Shown in pieces: positions 11,654 to 22,547 of a DNA stretch of 64,000 bases (the first letter of the stretch is position 1; every line of letters starts with the position of its first letter). This DNA comes from Basidiobolus meristosporus CBS 931.73 (Eukaryota; Basidiobolomycota; Basidiobolomycetes; Basidiobolales; Basidiobolaceae). A program made the translations under genes and the position numbers. The notes under the pieces were generated by a model that worked only from the letters and a program-made list of their open reading frames with translations, was not told the DNA's origin and made no database searches. The stretch covers positions 124,001 to 188,000 of the forward strand of contig MCFE01000025.1 in assembly GCA_002104905.1 (NCBI GenBank). Direction: 5' to 3'.

Positions 11654-11665
11654 GGGCTTATAACC
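11654..11665 (-). other. Retrotransposon primer-binding site (initiator tRNA-Met anticodon arm)
   Basis: Directly next to the 5' LTR the minus strand reads GGTTATAAGCCC. Its complement GGGCTTATAACC matches the anticodon stem-loop of eukaryotic initiator tRNA-Met (GGGCTCATAACC) with one mismatch, at the anticodon C. Drosophila copia and yeast Ty5 prime from an internally cleaved initiator tRNA, which is consistent with this site. Confidence 0.65.
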
Positions 11666-12014
11666 TGTTGAAAGAGTCCTGGGGATATTGGAAGTGATAG
11701 GGAGTACAAGTAGATAATGTGGCTTTCATTTAAAAGTTTATTGAATGTAAAAGTAGTATTTATACTTTGACATGGTCTTGGCATAACAGACAGATATAAT
11801 AGGTTTAGGAAGGTCCCACAAGCATGTGCACAAAATTTGGGGCTGCTTGAACACCCTATCTAATTTTCATGTTCTGGGTACCTGATATTTTGGTGAAAGT
11901 ATTCTAAGTAAATCCTGAAAAGGAAATTGGTCAGTGTTCTCTAAGATTTCTAGGTAATGATCTAAGTGACAAAGCTAGGTGAATATTTAGGGGGAATTCC
12001 TAACTTTTACAACA
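11666..12014 (-). repeat. Copia 5' LTR
   Basis: 349 bp with TGTTG...CAACA inverted ends, matching 6971-7317, 63370-63698 and several fragments at the right end of the window. Confidence 0.9.
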
Positions 12015-12875
12015 GCTGCAGCCATATGCACCACCACATTGGACTCAGCAAAGGGCAATACTGAGGCATTGCATTCCACCTATCACCACCACAACATTTT
12101 GAATGGAGAGCACTACCAAAAATGGATGGTGACATGATGGGTGGTAGACTGAAAGTAATGGGAAGCAAAGGTCTTGTACCAGGAAGAGCAAAGTCTCTGA
12201 TTGCAACTCCAATGAGGAGAAAGAAGAAACTGAGAAGATGGTTGGTAGTGGATAGCACCCTGCAAATATAGTGGTCCCCATTGTGTGTATTCTAGCTGCT
12301 GGATGGGATAAATAAACTAGGAGTGATGGCTAGGAGCTTTATAAGCCATAGCCAAGCAGACAATTGACTTGATCAATCATATTACTTTCTAGATCTTTAA
12401 GTAAGCAGATGCAAAACTAGAGATTTGCAGATATGATTCCTGTTCCAACAAGTATAAACATCATTCTATCAATGCTTAGTTACTTTGCTGTTGTGATGAG
12501 AATAAAATGTAGTACATCAATTTCCCTCTTCAGCCACTATCAATACTTGTCATGATGATAAAAACTGGAAAAGTCAGAATTTTGAAACCATCCAGATAAC
12601 CCTCCCCAAAATACGTAGAAAGTATTAGCATAACTCCCATCCGGCACCACGGGATTGCATTAAAGCAGTTATACTACAAGTTCGTGCTGGGAATTTAGGA
12701 TAATAGATAATGACTACTATTCTGATGTATGCAAACCTTGGCAAATCCAATACGTACAATGAATGATTAGGCGAACGTCATGCAAAAGTATTTATTAAAC
12801 TGAAAGGATCTAGTGTAGTTACATGGTTAGTATGCAATCAGGGGAACTTGAAGGTGGGTGTACTACTCGTCAGGT
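12015..12875. other. No gene seen; boundary between repeat-rich and gene-rich DNA
   Basis: A 78-83-codon frame on the minus strand (12007-12281) has no recognisable content. The stretch from about 12300 is probably the 3' flank of the cation pump gene. Confidence 0.5.
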
Positions 12876-15800
12876 TTACCAGGCGAGTCTGGCCATGACA
12901 CCCTTTGGATACTTGCGGACGAAGTATTTACGGGTCTCGTCGGCACCAAGAATGATCATCGCCCCAGCCAACGGGATGAACCAGAATTGTACTGGGACCG
13001 GTCTCGTATTAAAGATGTTGTTGAATACTGGGAGATATACAGCAAGTAGAGCGAGTACGACGGAACCCACTTGAGCACCGAACAACCAAAGATTACGGGA
13101 GGATTGAGCCCATGGGGGATGCTGTAGAATCGAGAGACGGCGAGTACGAGCACCTAACAAGTTACCAAAGGACTGAAGGATAACTAGAGTGACGAAGGTG
13201 ACACATTGGCCGGTGTATTGCAAATCGTCCAACTGAGCTTGACTCATTCCCTTGTATCCGTCAGTCCATTTATCGAATTGGAGCAGAATATCACTGGCAG
13301 ACAGGCCCGCGGTGGACTGGATGTAATAGAAGAACATCGCATGCGAGAAGAAGGTCTCCATCAGACCAGTGAAAAGATAAGCGTGACGCAAGAGTTTGAA
13401 GTTGACTAGGCGATCTTGACTTGGACGACGAGGGGGGCGTTGCAGTAGATCAGATTCCGCAGTTTCGAACATCATGGCAACGGACGGCAACATGTCAGTG
13501 AGCACACAGATGCAGATCATGAGGAAGGCCGAAAGTGGAAGGGGCACACCCAGCAGGAAGTTCACCAGGATAGGAATCAACTCAGACCATGAACCGGCTG
13601 GCAGCAAGTAGAGAATAACTTTCTTGAGGTTGTCATACACAAGTCTGCCATTTTCAATCGCAACAATGATTGAGGAGAAATTGTTGTCCAGCAGCACCAT
13701 GTGAGCGGCTTCCATGGCTACTTCACTCCCGCTGCCCATTGCAATCCCGATGTTTGCTGCCTTCAATGCGGGGGCGTCATTAACGCCGTCGCCTGTTACA
13801 CCAACAATGTTTCCGCGCTGTTGGAACTCTTGGACAATACGAAGTTTCTGCTCAGGGGTGGTGCGAGCAAACACGATCTCGTCATAATGAGTGATGGTGT
13901 CCCATTGCTGCTCACTAAGGCCAGGAAGGTCAGCTCCGGACAGCACCAAGGCCTTCTTGACACTCTTCTCGCCGTCATGCGTGACCAGACTGATTTGCTC
14001 TTTTGTGGGAGCTAGATCAGCTGCGTTGTCTACGTGCGAGGCAGTGATGATGCCGACCTTTCTGGCAATGGCTGCAGCAGTAAGTGAGTAATCGCCGGTA
14101 ACCATGAACAGTCGGATACCTGCTTGACGACAGGTTTTCACCACATTATAGATTTCGGGTCTAGGAGGGTCAATGATTCCAACCAGTCCTACAATGCACA
14201 TTCCTTGGGCGAGAGACTCTACAGCCTCTGACTCCATGGTAGAATCGAACTCTTGGTCTTCAAGGAATCTTCTCGTAATGAGAAGCACCCGCTGTCCCTC
14301 CGAACTCCATTCCTCTTGTTGACGGAGCAATCTATTCTTCGCCTCTTGGTCCAACTCCAGCTCGGTGCCGTCCATGCTTAATACATGAGTACATCTATCG
14401 AATAGAAAATCAGGTGCACCCTTCAGCATGAGTACAGGTTTCTTGTGGCCGAAGCAATTGTCGCCCTTTTCACCTTGCGCAATGGTCAGCATCCATTTGT
14501 TTTTCGAGTTGAAGGGGATCTCATGGAGCTTGGTGAACTCCTTGTTGTGCTGGCTGACCATATTGAACTCTTCGCTGAACCGAAGTAGGGCAGAGTCAGT
14601 AGCATCCCCAATGGTTTTCCTCTCTGACACTGGATAGTTCAGCGAATCCACATCGAAAGACGCACTGTTGCAGAGACCCGACACGGATAACAACTGCAAG
14701 ACACCTGAGGATTTGGTGTTGAAGTAGCCTCGGCAGTCACTGATGCTGAAGGGTTGATCGATGAACACGTTGTTCACGAACATACGGTTTTGGGTGAGAG
14801 TGCCGGTTTTATCGGATGCGATGACATTCACTGAACCTAGGGTTTCGACTGTGGTGAGATTCTTCACAAGAACCTTTTGCTGTTGCATGCGGCGAGCAAC
14901 CAATGTGAGTGTTAGAGTTAACGCCACTGGAAGGCCCTCTGGTACAAAGGCAACGAGTACTGCAATGGCGTTGACCATGGCTGTGGATAGGTTAAGGAAA
15001 TTTGGGTATGAGGTTCTTAACCAAGCAACCCAGAGGATCATGACAAAGAGAGCGGTGGATAATGATAGTGTTGCGATGATTCTTACGAAACGACTGATCT
15101 CTATCTGGAGTAAGGTTCGAGATTGTCCAGAGTTACTTGAGAGCTTCGCTACTTTGCCCATGACAGTCTGGTCTCCGGTAGACACAACTAAGGCGATACC
15201 CTCTCCGTTCGTAACCAGAGTTCCCATTAGAGCGATATTCCTGGACTCCAAGTAGTTCTCATCGGTCATTTCCACGGTTCCGGTAATGGGGTCACTCTCG
15301 CCGGTGAGAACTGATTTGTCAAATTTGATATCAGAGCAGCTTAACATTCTAGCGTCAGCCGGCACCTTGTTACCATAGGTGAGATACACTAGATCGCCCA
15401 CAACCAAGTTGCTCACCGGGATTCTGATTTTCTTTCCGTCACGTTTGACCAATGCATTGGCTGGAAGCATGTTGTTAATGGACTTCATCACCTTGGAGGA
15501 GCTCCAATCCTGATAAGCATTGAAGCCGGCTTGCAGACTGATGACAATCAAAATCAACACAGCAAGCCCGAGGTTAGTTGGGTCCGGAGGATTTCCTAGC
15601 GGCTGCCAGGCCAAGAAACAGACCAGGGAAGCAAACCACAAAAGACCACAGAAGCCTCCGAATCCATAGTCAAGGATCTTCGACAGCAACTTGGAAGGGG
15701 GTGGAGAGATCTGGTTTTTTCCGTTACGGGATAGTCGATTGGCCGCGTTGGTTGCATCCAGGCCGTTCTCTATTGATGTATTGAAGCGAAGGCTAAGTTC

Positions 15801-16076
15801 ATGCAAGGTTGATTTATGGAAGTTGACAGCCAGCTCTGTTTGGAGGGATTGGTCATCCTTGGCATCGTTACGTGTACGCGCTTCATCCAAGCGAATGGAA
15901 AGAGTGCGGTACTCCACTGTTAGAGTGCGAGTGATTCCCAAAGGAGACGAAGTAGTTTGCGGGTTGGAGCTCTGAGCCATATCCTCGCCGTCAGAAGACT
16001 TGGTGGCCTTGGTGAATTTCTCAAGCATCGCAGAAGATATCTTCACAGGAGGTCGAAACTGAAGTGGGCTCTGCAA
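12876..16076 (-). CDS. Type IIC P-type ATPase (Na,K-ATPase alpha-like), copy 1
   Basis: Intronless, 1066 residues, near the usual length for a Na,K/H,K-ATPase alpha subunit. Seen in order: cytosolic N-terminus, membrane helices 1-2 (about 137-190), actuator loop with TGES (about 257), helices 3-4 with VPEGLP (about 378), phosphorylation site DKTGTLTQNRM (Asp about 422), nucleotide domain with KGAPD, hinge TGDGVNDAPALK, then helices 5-10. The C-terminal RKYFVRKYP...W resembles animal alpha subunits. Helix 5 keeps the SELIPI glutamate, but helix 6 reads CVLTDMLP where animals have IDLGTDMVP. The first aspartate is therefore absent, and ion choice cannot be assumed to be Na/K. It is a plasma-membrane cation pump by family. 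No beta subunit is visible here. Closely related to the gene at 57760-60855. Start is the first ATG; the later in-frame ATG at residue 17 is also possible. Confidence 0.93.
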   Translation of the reverse strand: MQSPLQFRPPVKISSAMLEKFTKATKSSDGEDMAQSSNPQTTSSPLGITRTLTVEYRTLSIRLDEARTRNDAKDDQSLQTELAVNFHKSTLHELSLRFNTSIENGLDATNAANRLSRNGKNQISPPPSKLLSKILDYGFGGFCGLLWFASLVCFLAWQPLGNPPDPTNLGLAVLILIVISLQAGFNAYQDWSSSKVMKSINNMLPANALVKRDGKKIRIPVSNLVVGDLVYLTYGNKVPADARMLSCSDIKFDKSVLTGESDPITGTVEMTDENYLESRNIALMGTLVTNGEGIALVVSTGDQTVMGKVAKLSSNSGQSRTLLQIEISRFVRIIATLSLSTALFVMILWVAWLRTSYPNFLNLSTAMVNAIAVLVAFVPEGLPVALTLTLTLVARRMQQQKVLVKNLTTVETLGSVNVIASDKTGTLTQNRMFVNNVFIDQPFSISDCRGYFNTKSSGVLQLLSVSGLCNSASFDVDSLNYPVSERKTIGDATDSALLRFSEEFNMVSQHNKEFTKLHEIPFNSKNKWMLTIAQGEKGDNCFGHKKPVLMLKGAPDFLFDRCTHVLSMDGTELELDQEAKNRLLRQQEEWSSEGQRVLLITRRFLEDQEFDSTMESEAVESLAQGMCIVGLVGIIDPPRPEIYNVVKTCRQAGIRLFMVTGDYSLTAAAIARKVGIITASHVDNAADLAPTKEQISLVTHDGEKSVKKALVLSGADLPGLSEQQWDTITHYDEIVFARTTPEQKLRIVQEFQQRGNIVGVTGDGVNDAPALKAANIGIAMGSGSEVAMEAAHMVLLDNNFSSIIVAIENGRLVYDNLKKVILYLLPAGSWSELIPILVNFLLGVPLPLSAFLMICICVLTDMLPSVAMMFETAESDLLQRPPRRPSQDRLVNFKLLRHAYLFTGLMETFFSHAMFFYYIQSTAGLSASDILLQFDKWTDGYKGMSQAQLDDLQYTGQCVTFVTLVILQSFGNLLGARTRRLSILQHPPWAQSSRNLWLFGAQVGSVVLALLAVYLPVFNNIFNTRPVPVQFWFIPLAGAMIILGADETRKYFVRKYPKGVMARLAW

Positions 16077-16953
16077 TACCTCTCAGAAAGAGCCGTCAAG
16101 GTATTTATGGTCCTCGGTTCTTTGAAGGGTGTGAAAATCCATGAAGTATTCCGGTTTTTCTTACTATCAGTATACATCGCCAATGCCACCAAGCAATATA
16201 CATATGCCACATCTAATCCTTTATCTGTCAAGGTGTTACTTCACTCTTGTGCCAGCAACAATGATTTCGTATTGTCGGTTGGAACAAATCATGTGCGACT
16301 ATGGGAACCTTGCTTCTGATCTATTCCCTACTAATGGAGTCAAATCACCCTTGCTTTCGATCCATCCACCACTGATACAGTCAATTCACACATGTCCTCC
16401 ATTGATCAGTAAGGATTGCAACTCCCAACTACAGGATTGTATCTGGATGGAGGTAGGCATATTTGGCAATCGCTGATTTTAGGTTGCGATTGAAGCATGT
16501 GCTCAGAACTGGATGACACCTGATTTCGCTCCGTTTTCGGCCATCTCTCATCCCATGTGGCACCTATTCATGATACGGGTTTCAAGGACCATGTGCTTGG
16601 TAGCCAGCAATTCGTTTTCTTTATGAACAGCCATACGGATTATATCTATTTGCTGTATTTGGTAATCTAGCTCCACGCTGCAGTGAATTCTTTTGGGGAA
16701 AGTGTCCAGCAGAACCCTTCAATTTTCGTGGCACATTGGATATCCATTCGTTTGCAGCGTAGGGAAAGCAATATATTGAAATCTCAAGCTAAACTGTCAA
16801 CAAAGACTTTACCGCTTTAGACTAGGCTCAGGTTACACCAACGCGATTACAATCTGTCCATTTCTATTAGTACAACAGTTTATTTCAAAAGGCCAAGATT
16901 TAAAGGAGATTAAAATATCTTAGATAAGTCTAACGAAGGATTAATAATGCAGG
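16077..16953. other. Intergenic, probable promoter of the cation pump
   Basis: Lies upstream of the pump (minus strand) and downstream of the MAP kinase. Only short frames without family resemblance. No specific binding site is claimed. Confidence 0.5.
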
Positions 16954-18099
16954 TTATGCATGAGACGGGACTTGCTGGGCAAATGCCTCACTGTCATGGT
17001 GCTGCTTACTATTTACCAACATGGGATCATCGCCGAGGTGGTCACTGTTCGATGAAAGTAGGTCGTTATCCAGTTTGGCTAGATCTAATTTAAATGAGTC
17101 CACTTCCAAGGCGATTAGCTCTCGTATGTTTGGCATATCTTCAACCGCCTCGAATGAGAAATCGAATTCTTGATCATGCACCGGCTCGTTGTCAGGATTA
17201 TGGTATGCCTTCAAGTATGGGTGCGCCAATGCTTCTTCGATTGTGATCCGCTTCCTAGGGTCGAATTCCAAGAATCTTCCTAGTAGATCTAAGGCCAGAG
17301 GCGATGCATGTGGATACAGCTGTGAGAACGGGATACGTGTCATCTTAGGTAAGCTACGGATATACATCCTTGCCCTTTCACTCCCCATCTCATCCAGTAC
17401 AGAGTCCTCTGGAGTGCCCACAATGCCCAGGATTTGATTGAGTTGATCCACATAGTCCCGACCCTTGAACAATGGCCTTCCGCCTAGCAGCTCAGCAAGA
17501 ATACACCCAACTGACCATAGATCAATTGCCTTGGTATATGATTGATTGGATAGCATGATTTCAGGAGCTCTGTAATAGCGAGTGGCCACGTACTCCGTCA
17601 TAAAGCCGGTATCATTTTTAGTTGCATCAACAAAGCCCCTGGCTAAACCAAAGTCACATATCTTCAGCTCACAATCACGATTCACCAACAGGTTTCCAGG
17701 CTTCAAGTCCCGGTGAAGAACGTTCGCTGAGTGAATATACTTTAGGCCGCGACAAATCTGATATATGAAGTACTGATAATGTGAGTTGGTAAGCGATTGT
17801 TTCGAGCGGATTATCTGGTGTAAGTCGGCTTCCATCAACTCTTGTACGAGGTAGATTTCTTGGAATTCGGCAGGATTCAGCAACTCCATATCATATACAG
17901 ATATGATGTTTTCGTGGCCGTTAAAATGTCTTAGTAGCTTCAGCTCTCTCAGGGCTCGCTTCGCTAGTAGTTTCTTCTCAAATATTTTGCTGACTTTTTT
18001 TACGGCCACTTCCTCACCTGTGACCAGACATTTCGCCGACCGTACTAGACCGTAGGCGCCTTTCCCAAGCTCTCTAATGTAGGCGTACTTCTGCTCCAT
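16954..18099 (-). CDS. SLT2: MAP kinase of the Slt2/Mpk1 (cell wall integrity) class
   Basis: Intronless, 381 residues. All protein-kinase landmarks are present: GKGAYG loop, AVKK lysine (34), HRDLKPGN catalytic loop (Asp 131), DFGLAR, and the TEY activation lip (T168-E169-Y170) that marks ERK-type MAP kinases. The RGF region and the sequence around GYTKAID-like QSYTKAID favour Slt2/Mpk1 over Fus3 or Hog1, the latter having TGY. After the kinase core there is a short acidic C-terminal tail, with no glutamine-rich extension as in yeast Slt2. It would be phosphorylated by an MKK and act on cell-wall transcription factors; those partners are not in the window. Start is well placed because [17 protein letters not shown] runs directly into the kinase fold. 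Confidence 0.93.
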   Translation of the reverse strand: MEQKYAYIRELGKGAYGLVRSAKCLVTGEEVAVKKVSKIFEKKLLAKRALRELKLLRHFNGHENIISVYDMELLNPAEFQEIYLVQELMEADLHQIIRSKQSLTNSHYQYFIYQICRGLKYIHSANVLHRDLKPGNLLVNRDCELKICDFGLARGFVDATKNDTGFMTEYVATRYYRAPEIMLSNQSYTKAIDLWSVGCILAELLGGRPLFKGRDYVDQLNQILGIVGTPEDSVLDEMGSERARMYIRSLPKMTRIPFSQLYPHASPLALDLLGRFLEFDPRKRITIEEALAHPYLKAYHNPDNEPVHDQEFDFSFEAVEDMPNIRELIALEVDSFKLDLAKLDNDLLSSNSDHLGDDPMLVNSKQHHDSEAFAQQVPSHA

Positions 18100-18649
18100 G
18101 ATCGCGCTCTCCTAGGATATAGAAAGATAGAAGCCAATATGTTGGTTTGAGTGGTACGTTCAAGTAGTTATTTAATGTTTTATGCTCAATGACGAGAAAC
18201 CTTCCTATTTATTCAAAGGTATGGAAAACAATAGTGGTCTTTCAGTCTTGATCCATAGAAATGCAAGGCATGTATGTGCACATGCTGGCTCTCCCAATTT
18301 ATTCAGTTTTCCTTTAAGATTTATATCATGCCGATTACCTAATGCTCCATCGGTTACTTTACATTCAACCATACAGTATTGTTCTTACTACAGATACCCG
18401 CCTCACGTGGTAACCCATGTTTCAAGATCATCAAACACACCATTGGATGATCATTTGACTGACCTGGCATTCAAAGGTTAAATGGCGCCAGTCCATCCAG
18501 ACCTTACTTCTTCACCAAGAGTTGGTGGACATAGAGGAGTTTCTGAAACCAAACTTACCATGCATACACATGGATAACGTGAGTGGTGGTCAACGTATTT
18601 CTGATATTGGCTTAAGTTTATTGTTAACGCTTGCATATAGGGTAGGGAA
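18100..18649. other. Intergenic
   Basis: Promoter side of the MAP kinase and 3' side of the GPI-protein gene. A 99-codon plus-strand frame (18182-18481) looks random. Confidence 0.5.
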
Positions 18650-19410
18650 TTAAACTCTGAATATTTCAAGGGCGGTAAGACCAACGATGGGCAGCAAAAG
18701 TCCACCAATCAAGGCATGAGAGGCACCTGATGTTGGTGTAGAGGTACTCTCGACAGGACTGCTGGGTGAGGCCTCACTCTCACTAGAGGCAGAGCTAGGC
18801 GTGGCCTCACTATCACTAGGGGTAGGGCTAGGTGTGACCTCACCATCACTCGGGGTAGAGCTGGGTGTAACCTCACTAACACTCGGGGTAGAGCTAGGCG
18901 CGACCGCGCTATCACTAGGGGTAGAGCTAGATGTGATATCAGGAGTACCTGATGCATCACTGGTCATGGCCTCGGTAGTGCTAGGTGTATCAGAAGTACT
19001 CGAGTCAGTTGTCACGATATTGGTGCTGGTTGAAACACTCGTAGGTTGGCTGGTTGCTTGAGACTCGGTAGTAATTTCCACTGGTAGCAGGTTTCCCCAA
19101 TGAGTGTTGAAACATTTTTGGAAGCATTCAGCAGCGGTTGAAGGATCCTGGCACTTTGATACGCATTCTTGTGTTTGGGTGACTTGAAGATAACCAATAA
19201 ATAAATACGAACCAGGGAAGGGAATGGCAATCAAGACATAGAACACTTACTATCATCAACACTTGGGGCAGGAACATTAAAGCATTTAGCACGACAAACC
19301 ATGTCTTCAGGGTCGCACTTTGCTTCACATGGTGACTGCTGAGCCAAGGCGTAGTTCGCGCTAGCAGCAAGGAAAGTAAGAATAGCTCCAGTAGCAGTGT
19401 TGAACTTCAT
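18650..19410 (-). CDS. Secreted Cys-rich, Ser/Thr-rich protein, probably GPI-anchored
   Basis: Exons 19251-19410 and 18650-19182, with one GT-AG intron of 68 nt (phase 1), give 230 residues. The start at 19410 gives a clean signal peptide (MKFNTATGAILTFLAASANYALA); an earlier in-frame ATG would spoil it. The mature N-terminus has eight regularly spaced cysteines in two halves (CEAKC...CRAKC and CVSKC...CFQKC). This recalls small fungal surface domains such as CFEM, but the spacing is not a confident match. A long Ser/Thr/Pro stalk with a degenerate TPS-SxAxPSS repeat follows. The tail GASHALIGGLLLPIVGLTAL looks like a GPI-attachment signal. Likely a cell-wall or plasma-membrane surface protein. 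Function unknown. Confidence 0.75.
18784..18925 (-). repeat. Coding tandem repeat in the Ser/Thr stalk
   Basis: Roughly 36-39-bp units on the minus strand encode variants of TPSDSEVTPSS. Copy number could vary between isolates, as is common for fungal wall proteins. The units are part of the open reading frame, not a CRISPR array. Confidence 0.8.
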
Positions 19411-19968
19411 CGCGATATTGGATTGCGATATTACTAACGTAAATTTATATATCATTTGGAATGCCTAGAACCGATGTATGAACTCTAACCAAGAACAAAA
19501 TCGATCAACGCATTTAGCCTTTTAGAAGGAAAAATTCAAGGTGCTGATGATTTTGGAAAGATTGCCCTGAAGAAATTGCTTTGTGATGGCACTCTAATCA
19601 AGGTTAATGGATATATGAGGAGTTTAGCTAAAGAAGTCAGTTTGTTTATCTACCTCTATGTGTAACAGAAGGGTGCGATGAGTACGCCTGGCTTGGCTTC
19701 ATAATGTGGCCAGTCACCACATTTACTGTGACTGACGAAAATTTTCTATTTTTGACAGAATGCGGGAACTGATTATCTTTGAATAAACTCGGATGAATCG
19801 ATATCCTGAATCAATTAGGTTAAAAAAATTTTGGTATTCTGGCTGGATCACCATACGTGAGAGAACAGATCAAGAATTCACCTACTTGAACATTCAATTC
19901 CGAACACATTGCTCCTACATTATAGAGAAAGAGGCACCTCCATTCACAAAGAAATACTGTACATACCC
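19411..19968. other. Divergent intergenic region
   Basis: Shared upstream region of the surface-protein gene (minus) and the peptidase gene (plus). No gene or specific element recognised. Confidence 0.5.
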
Positions 19969-22547
19969 ATGTTGAAAGCAGGTTTTAATCGGAAGCTACC
20001 CATAACTATGACGAGATATGGAGCGTTGCGTCCAATAGCTTGCAAATGGATGAATTTGACTCGACCACTTACCACGTCGCATTATTCCTCCCCTCACGTT
20101 TTCACCGCCGTAGATTCCCAGCAAACCGGAAGTGATGAAGCTCTACGTCAGCTATTTGACGACATGGACTTCTGGCGTCAAGCTCAACATAACGGTCCGC
20201 AAAAATGGCTAAATTCGCACTCTTACCCTTTGAAAACTGGCTTGTTCCAAATCCCGGTGTTGAACAACCCAGAAGGGTTCAAGATAAGTGCGGAAAGAGC
20301 GCTCAGAAAGGCTCAGACGCTGGTGGACAAGATCTGCATGGCGGAAACACCATACGAATTGCGTAGAGTGGTCAAACTACTGGACCAACTGAGTGATGTT
20401 CTATGCTCAGTTATCGATTTGGCCGAGTTTGTTCGCACCACACACCCTAGTGAGGAGGTCATGGAGAAAAGTAATGAAGCCTACTCGATGATGTGCTCCT
20501 ACATGAATACCTTGAATACTCACGTCGGCCTGTATGAAGTAAGTTCACGTTTTCGATATCACCAATGAGTTGGGACACTGGATTGACAGTCACCTTTAGT
20601 CACTGAAAAAAGTCTTGGCCACACCAACCATCACGGCGGATTTCTCCCAAGAGGAACGTCAAGTAGCCGAGATATTCCTGAGAGACTTTGAAAAATCGGG
20701 GATTCATCTTTCCCAAAAGCAGAGAGATCAGTTTGTAGCCCTGTCTGACAAGATCATTTTGCTTGGCAGGCTATTCACCCAGAATACAGAACCTCGCATC
20801 GGCCATATCGAGGTAACCCCACCATCCAGACTGGCCGGAATGAATCCGTCTTACATCCGAGCCTTTACCCGTGGAAACACGGCAGTCATCCCCACCTCAC
20901 CATGGGAGGCGCACGCAGTTTTGCGTACCGTTCACGATGGAGAGATCAGAAAAAATATGTATGTGGGAGCGAATTCAGCCACTGAAGAGCAGATCAGCGT
21001 GTTGGAAGAGCTATTGGTAACCAGAGATAATCTCGCAAAACTGCTTGGCAAGGAAAGCTACGGGCACATGTTTTTGGCCGACAAGATGGTCAAGAATCCA
21101 GGTAATTTCTAGAAATGCCAGAAATCATCTGATTTGGCGACTAAATTGACACCGGCTTCGTCTAGAAAACGTCAGGACTTTCCTCAAAACAATCGTCGAT
21201 TCCCAATTCCCCAAGTACCGAACGGATTTGAAGATACTGCAGAAGGCCAAGCAAAGAAACACAAAGTCGAAGGATCTACCAAGTTTACAAGCTTGGGATC
21301 GAGATTACTACATGGAGTTGGTCAGCTCTGCCATAGCAACGCGCCCATCCTCCCCCATATCGCCTTATTTGTCAGTGGGATCTGCGATGGACGGTCTTTC
21401 CCAGCTATTCAACCGCCTCTATGGAGTTAAATTTATTCCCGGCACAATTCAACCGGGCGAAGTATGGCACGATGGAGTACGGAAGCTTGAAGTGGTCAAC
21501 GAAAATGGGGACAAATGCGGCACGATATACTGCGATCTCTATTCCAGACCCGGAAAGCAAATCAACGCTGCCCATTATACCGTAAGGTGTTCCCGTAGAA
21601 TCGATGATGATGAGGTGGTTGGCCGAGAGGTTGAGCTAGAGAACCCCGGAGTCTCGGTCAAAGGCAGACCTGGAAAGTACCAATTGCCAATGGTTGTTCT
21701 GGTATGCAACTTTACCCAGCCACGAGGTAAATCACACCCTAGCTTGTTGACCCTATCCGAACTGGAAACATTGTTTCATGAAATGGGTCACGCCATGCAC
21801 TGTAAGTAGAACTCTCTTCAACACTTCAACCGCCCCAACTCACAATGTTTCATCATCAGCCATGTTAGGAAGAACGGAATTCCACAATGTAGCAGGTAAA
21901 ACATCAGGCCGTGCTCTTTAAACCGCAACCGTGACTAATCAAACATCATTCTATTAGGCACCAGATGTCCCATCGATTTTGTAGAATTACCATCCATTAT
22001 CATGGAACACTTCGCCACGAACCCCCAGGTTCTCTCCCTGTTTGCAAGGCACCATGAAACACGCAAGCCACTTCCCGAAAGCTTGCTTCAAGCCCACCTG
22101 AAAAGCCGGTCTGTGTTTTCTTCGGTCGAAACACAGGCGCAGATTTTGATGGCGATGCTTGACCAAGAGTACCACGGAAACCTATCACAAGCCAGACATG
22201 GATTTTCCAGCCAGATCTATGCTGCCCTACAGAACAACGTCGCCCTGATGCCCTACGTCCCCGACACTCATTGGCAGGTGCAATTTGGCCATCTCTTCGG
22301 ATACGGTGCTGGCTACTACAGTTATCTCTTTGGAAGAGCCCTAGCCCAACGCATGTGGAAGGGCTCCTTCGAGGTGGATCCGCTGGCCAGGGAAAGTGGC
22401 GAGCGATTCAAGAATGAGGTTCTGAGCTGGGGCGGAGGAAGAGACCCCTGGTTGTGTATTGGAGAAATGTTGGAAAACGAGACCTTGATCCAAGGAGATC
22501 ACAAAGCCATGGAAGAAGTTGGGAAGTGGGGAGTCATGTCATCATAA
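19969..22547 (+). CDS. OCT1: Mitochondrial intermediate peptidase (M3 family)
   Basis: Exons 19969-20538, 20600-21101, 21166-21801, 21860-21895 and 21958-22547 give 777 residues, the usual length for Oct1/MIP. Oct1 removes an octapeptide from imported matrix proteins after the first processing step. The zinc site is visible at the exon 3-4 boundary as LFHEMGHAMHSML (HExxH), followed by GRTEFHNVAGTRCPIDFVE, typical of this subfamily. The C-terminal half has the FGHLFGYGAGYYSYLFG block. The N-terminus (MLKAGFNRK...RPIACKWMN) is basic and Ser-rich, fitting a matrix presequence; a second ATG at 20008 would also give one. Exon 4 is only 36 nt. Introns are 58-64 nt. Intron positions were set by reading frame and conserved sequence. 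Confidence 0.93.

Larger units (their letters stand above)
6971..12014 (-). mobile_element. Composite, degenerate Ty1/copia retrotransposon
   Basis: LTRs lie at both ends (11666-12014 is the 5' LTR, 6971-7317 the 3' LTR, element on the minus strand), with a primer-binding site next to the 5' LTR and a purine-rich tract next to the 3' LTR. Protein remnants run in copia order: gag, protease region, integrase, reverse transcriptase, RNase H. The body is a head-to-tail fusion of two partial copies. Copy A (about 11568-10128) stops inside the start of integrase. Copy B resumes inside gag at about 10127 and runs to RNase H, and it lacks the protease segment. Many stops and frame changes make it inactive. 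No matching target duplication was seen at the outer ends, as expected for a recombinant. Confidence 0.85.

Noticed and set aside
18784-18925. Regularly spaced repeats resembling an array
   Set aside because: The units lie in frame inside the Ser/Thr-rich stalk of a secreted protein and vary by codon changes; there are no unique spacers of constant length.
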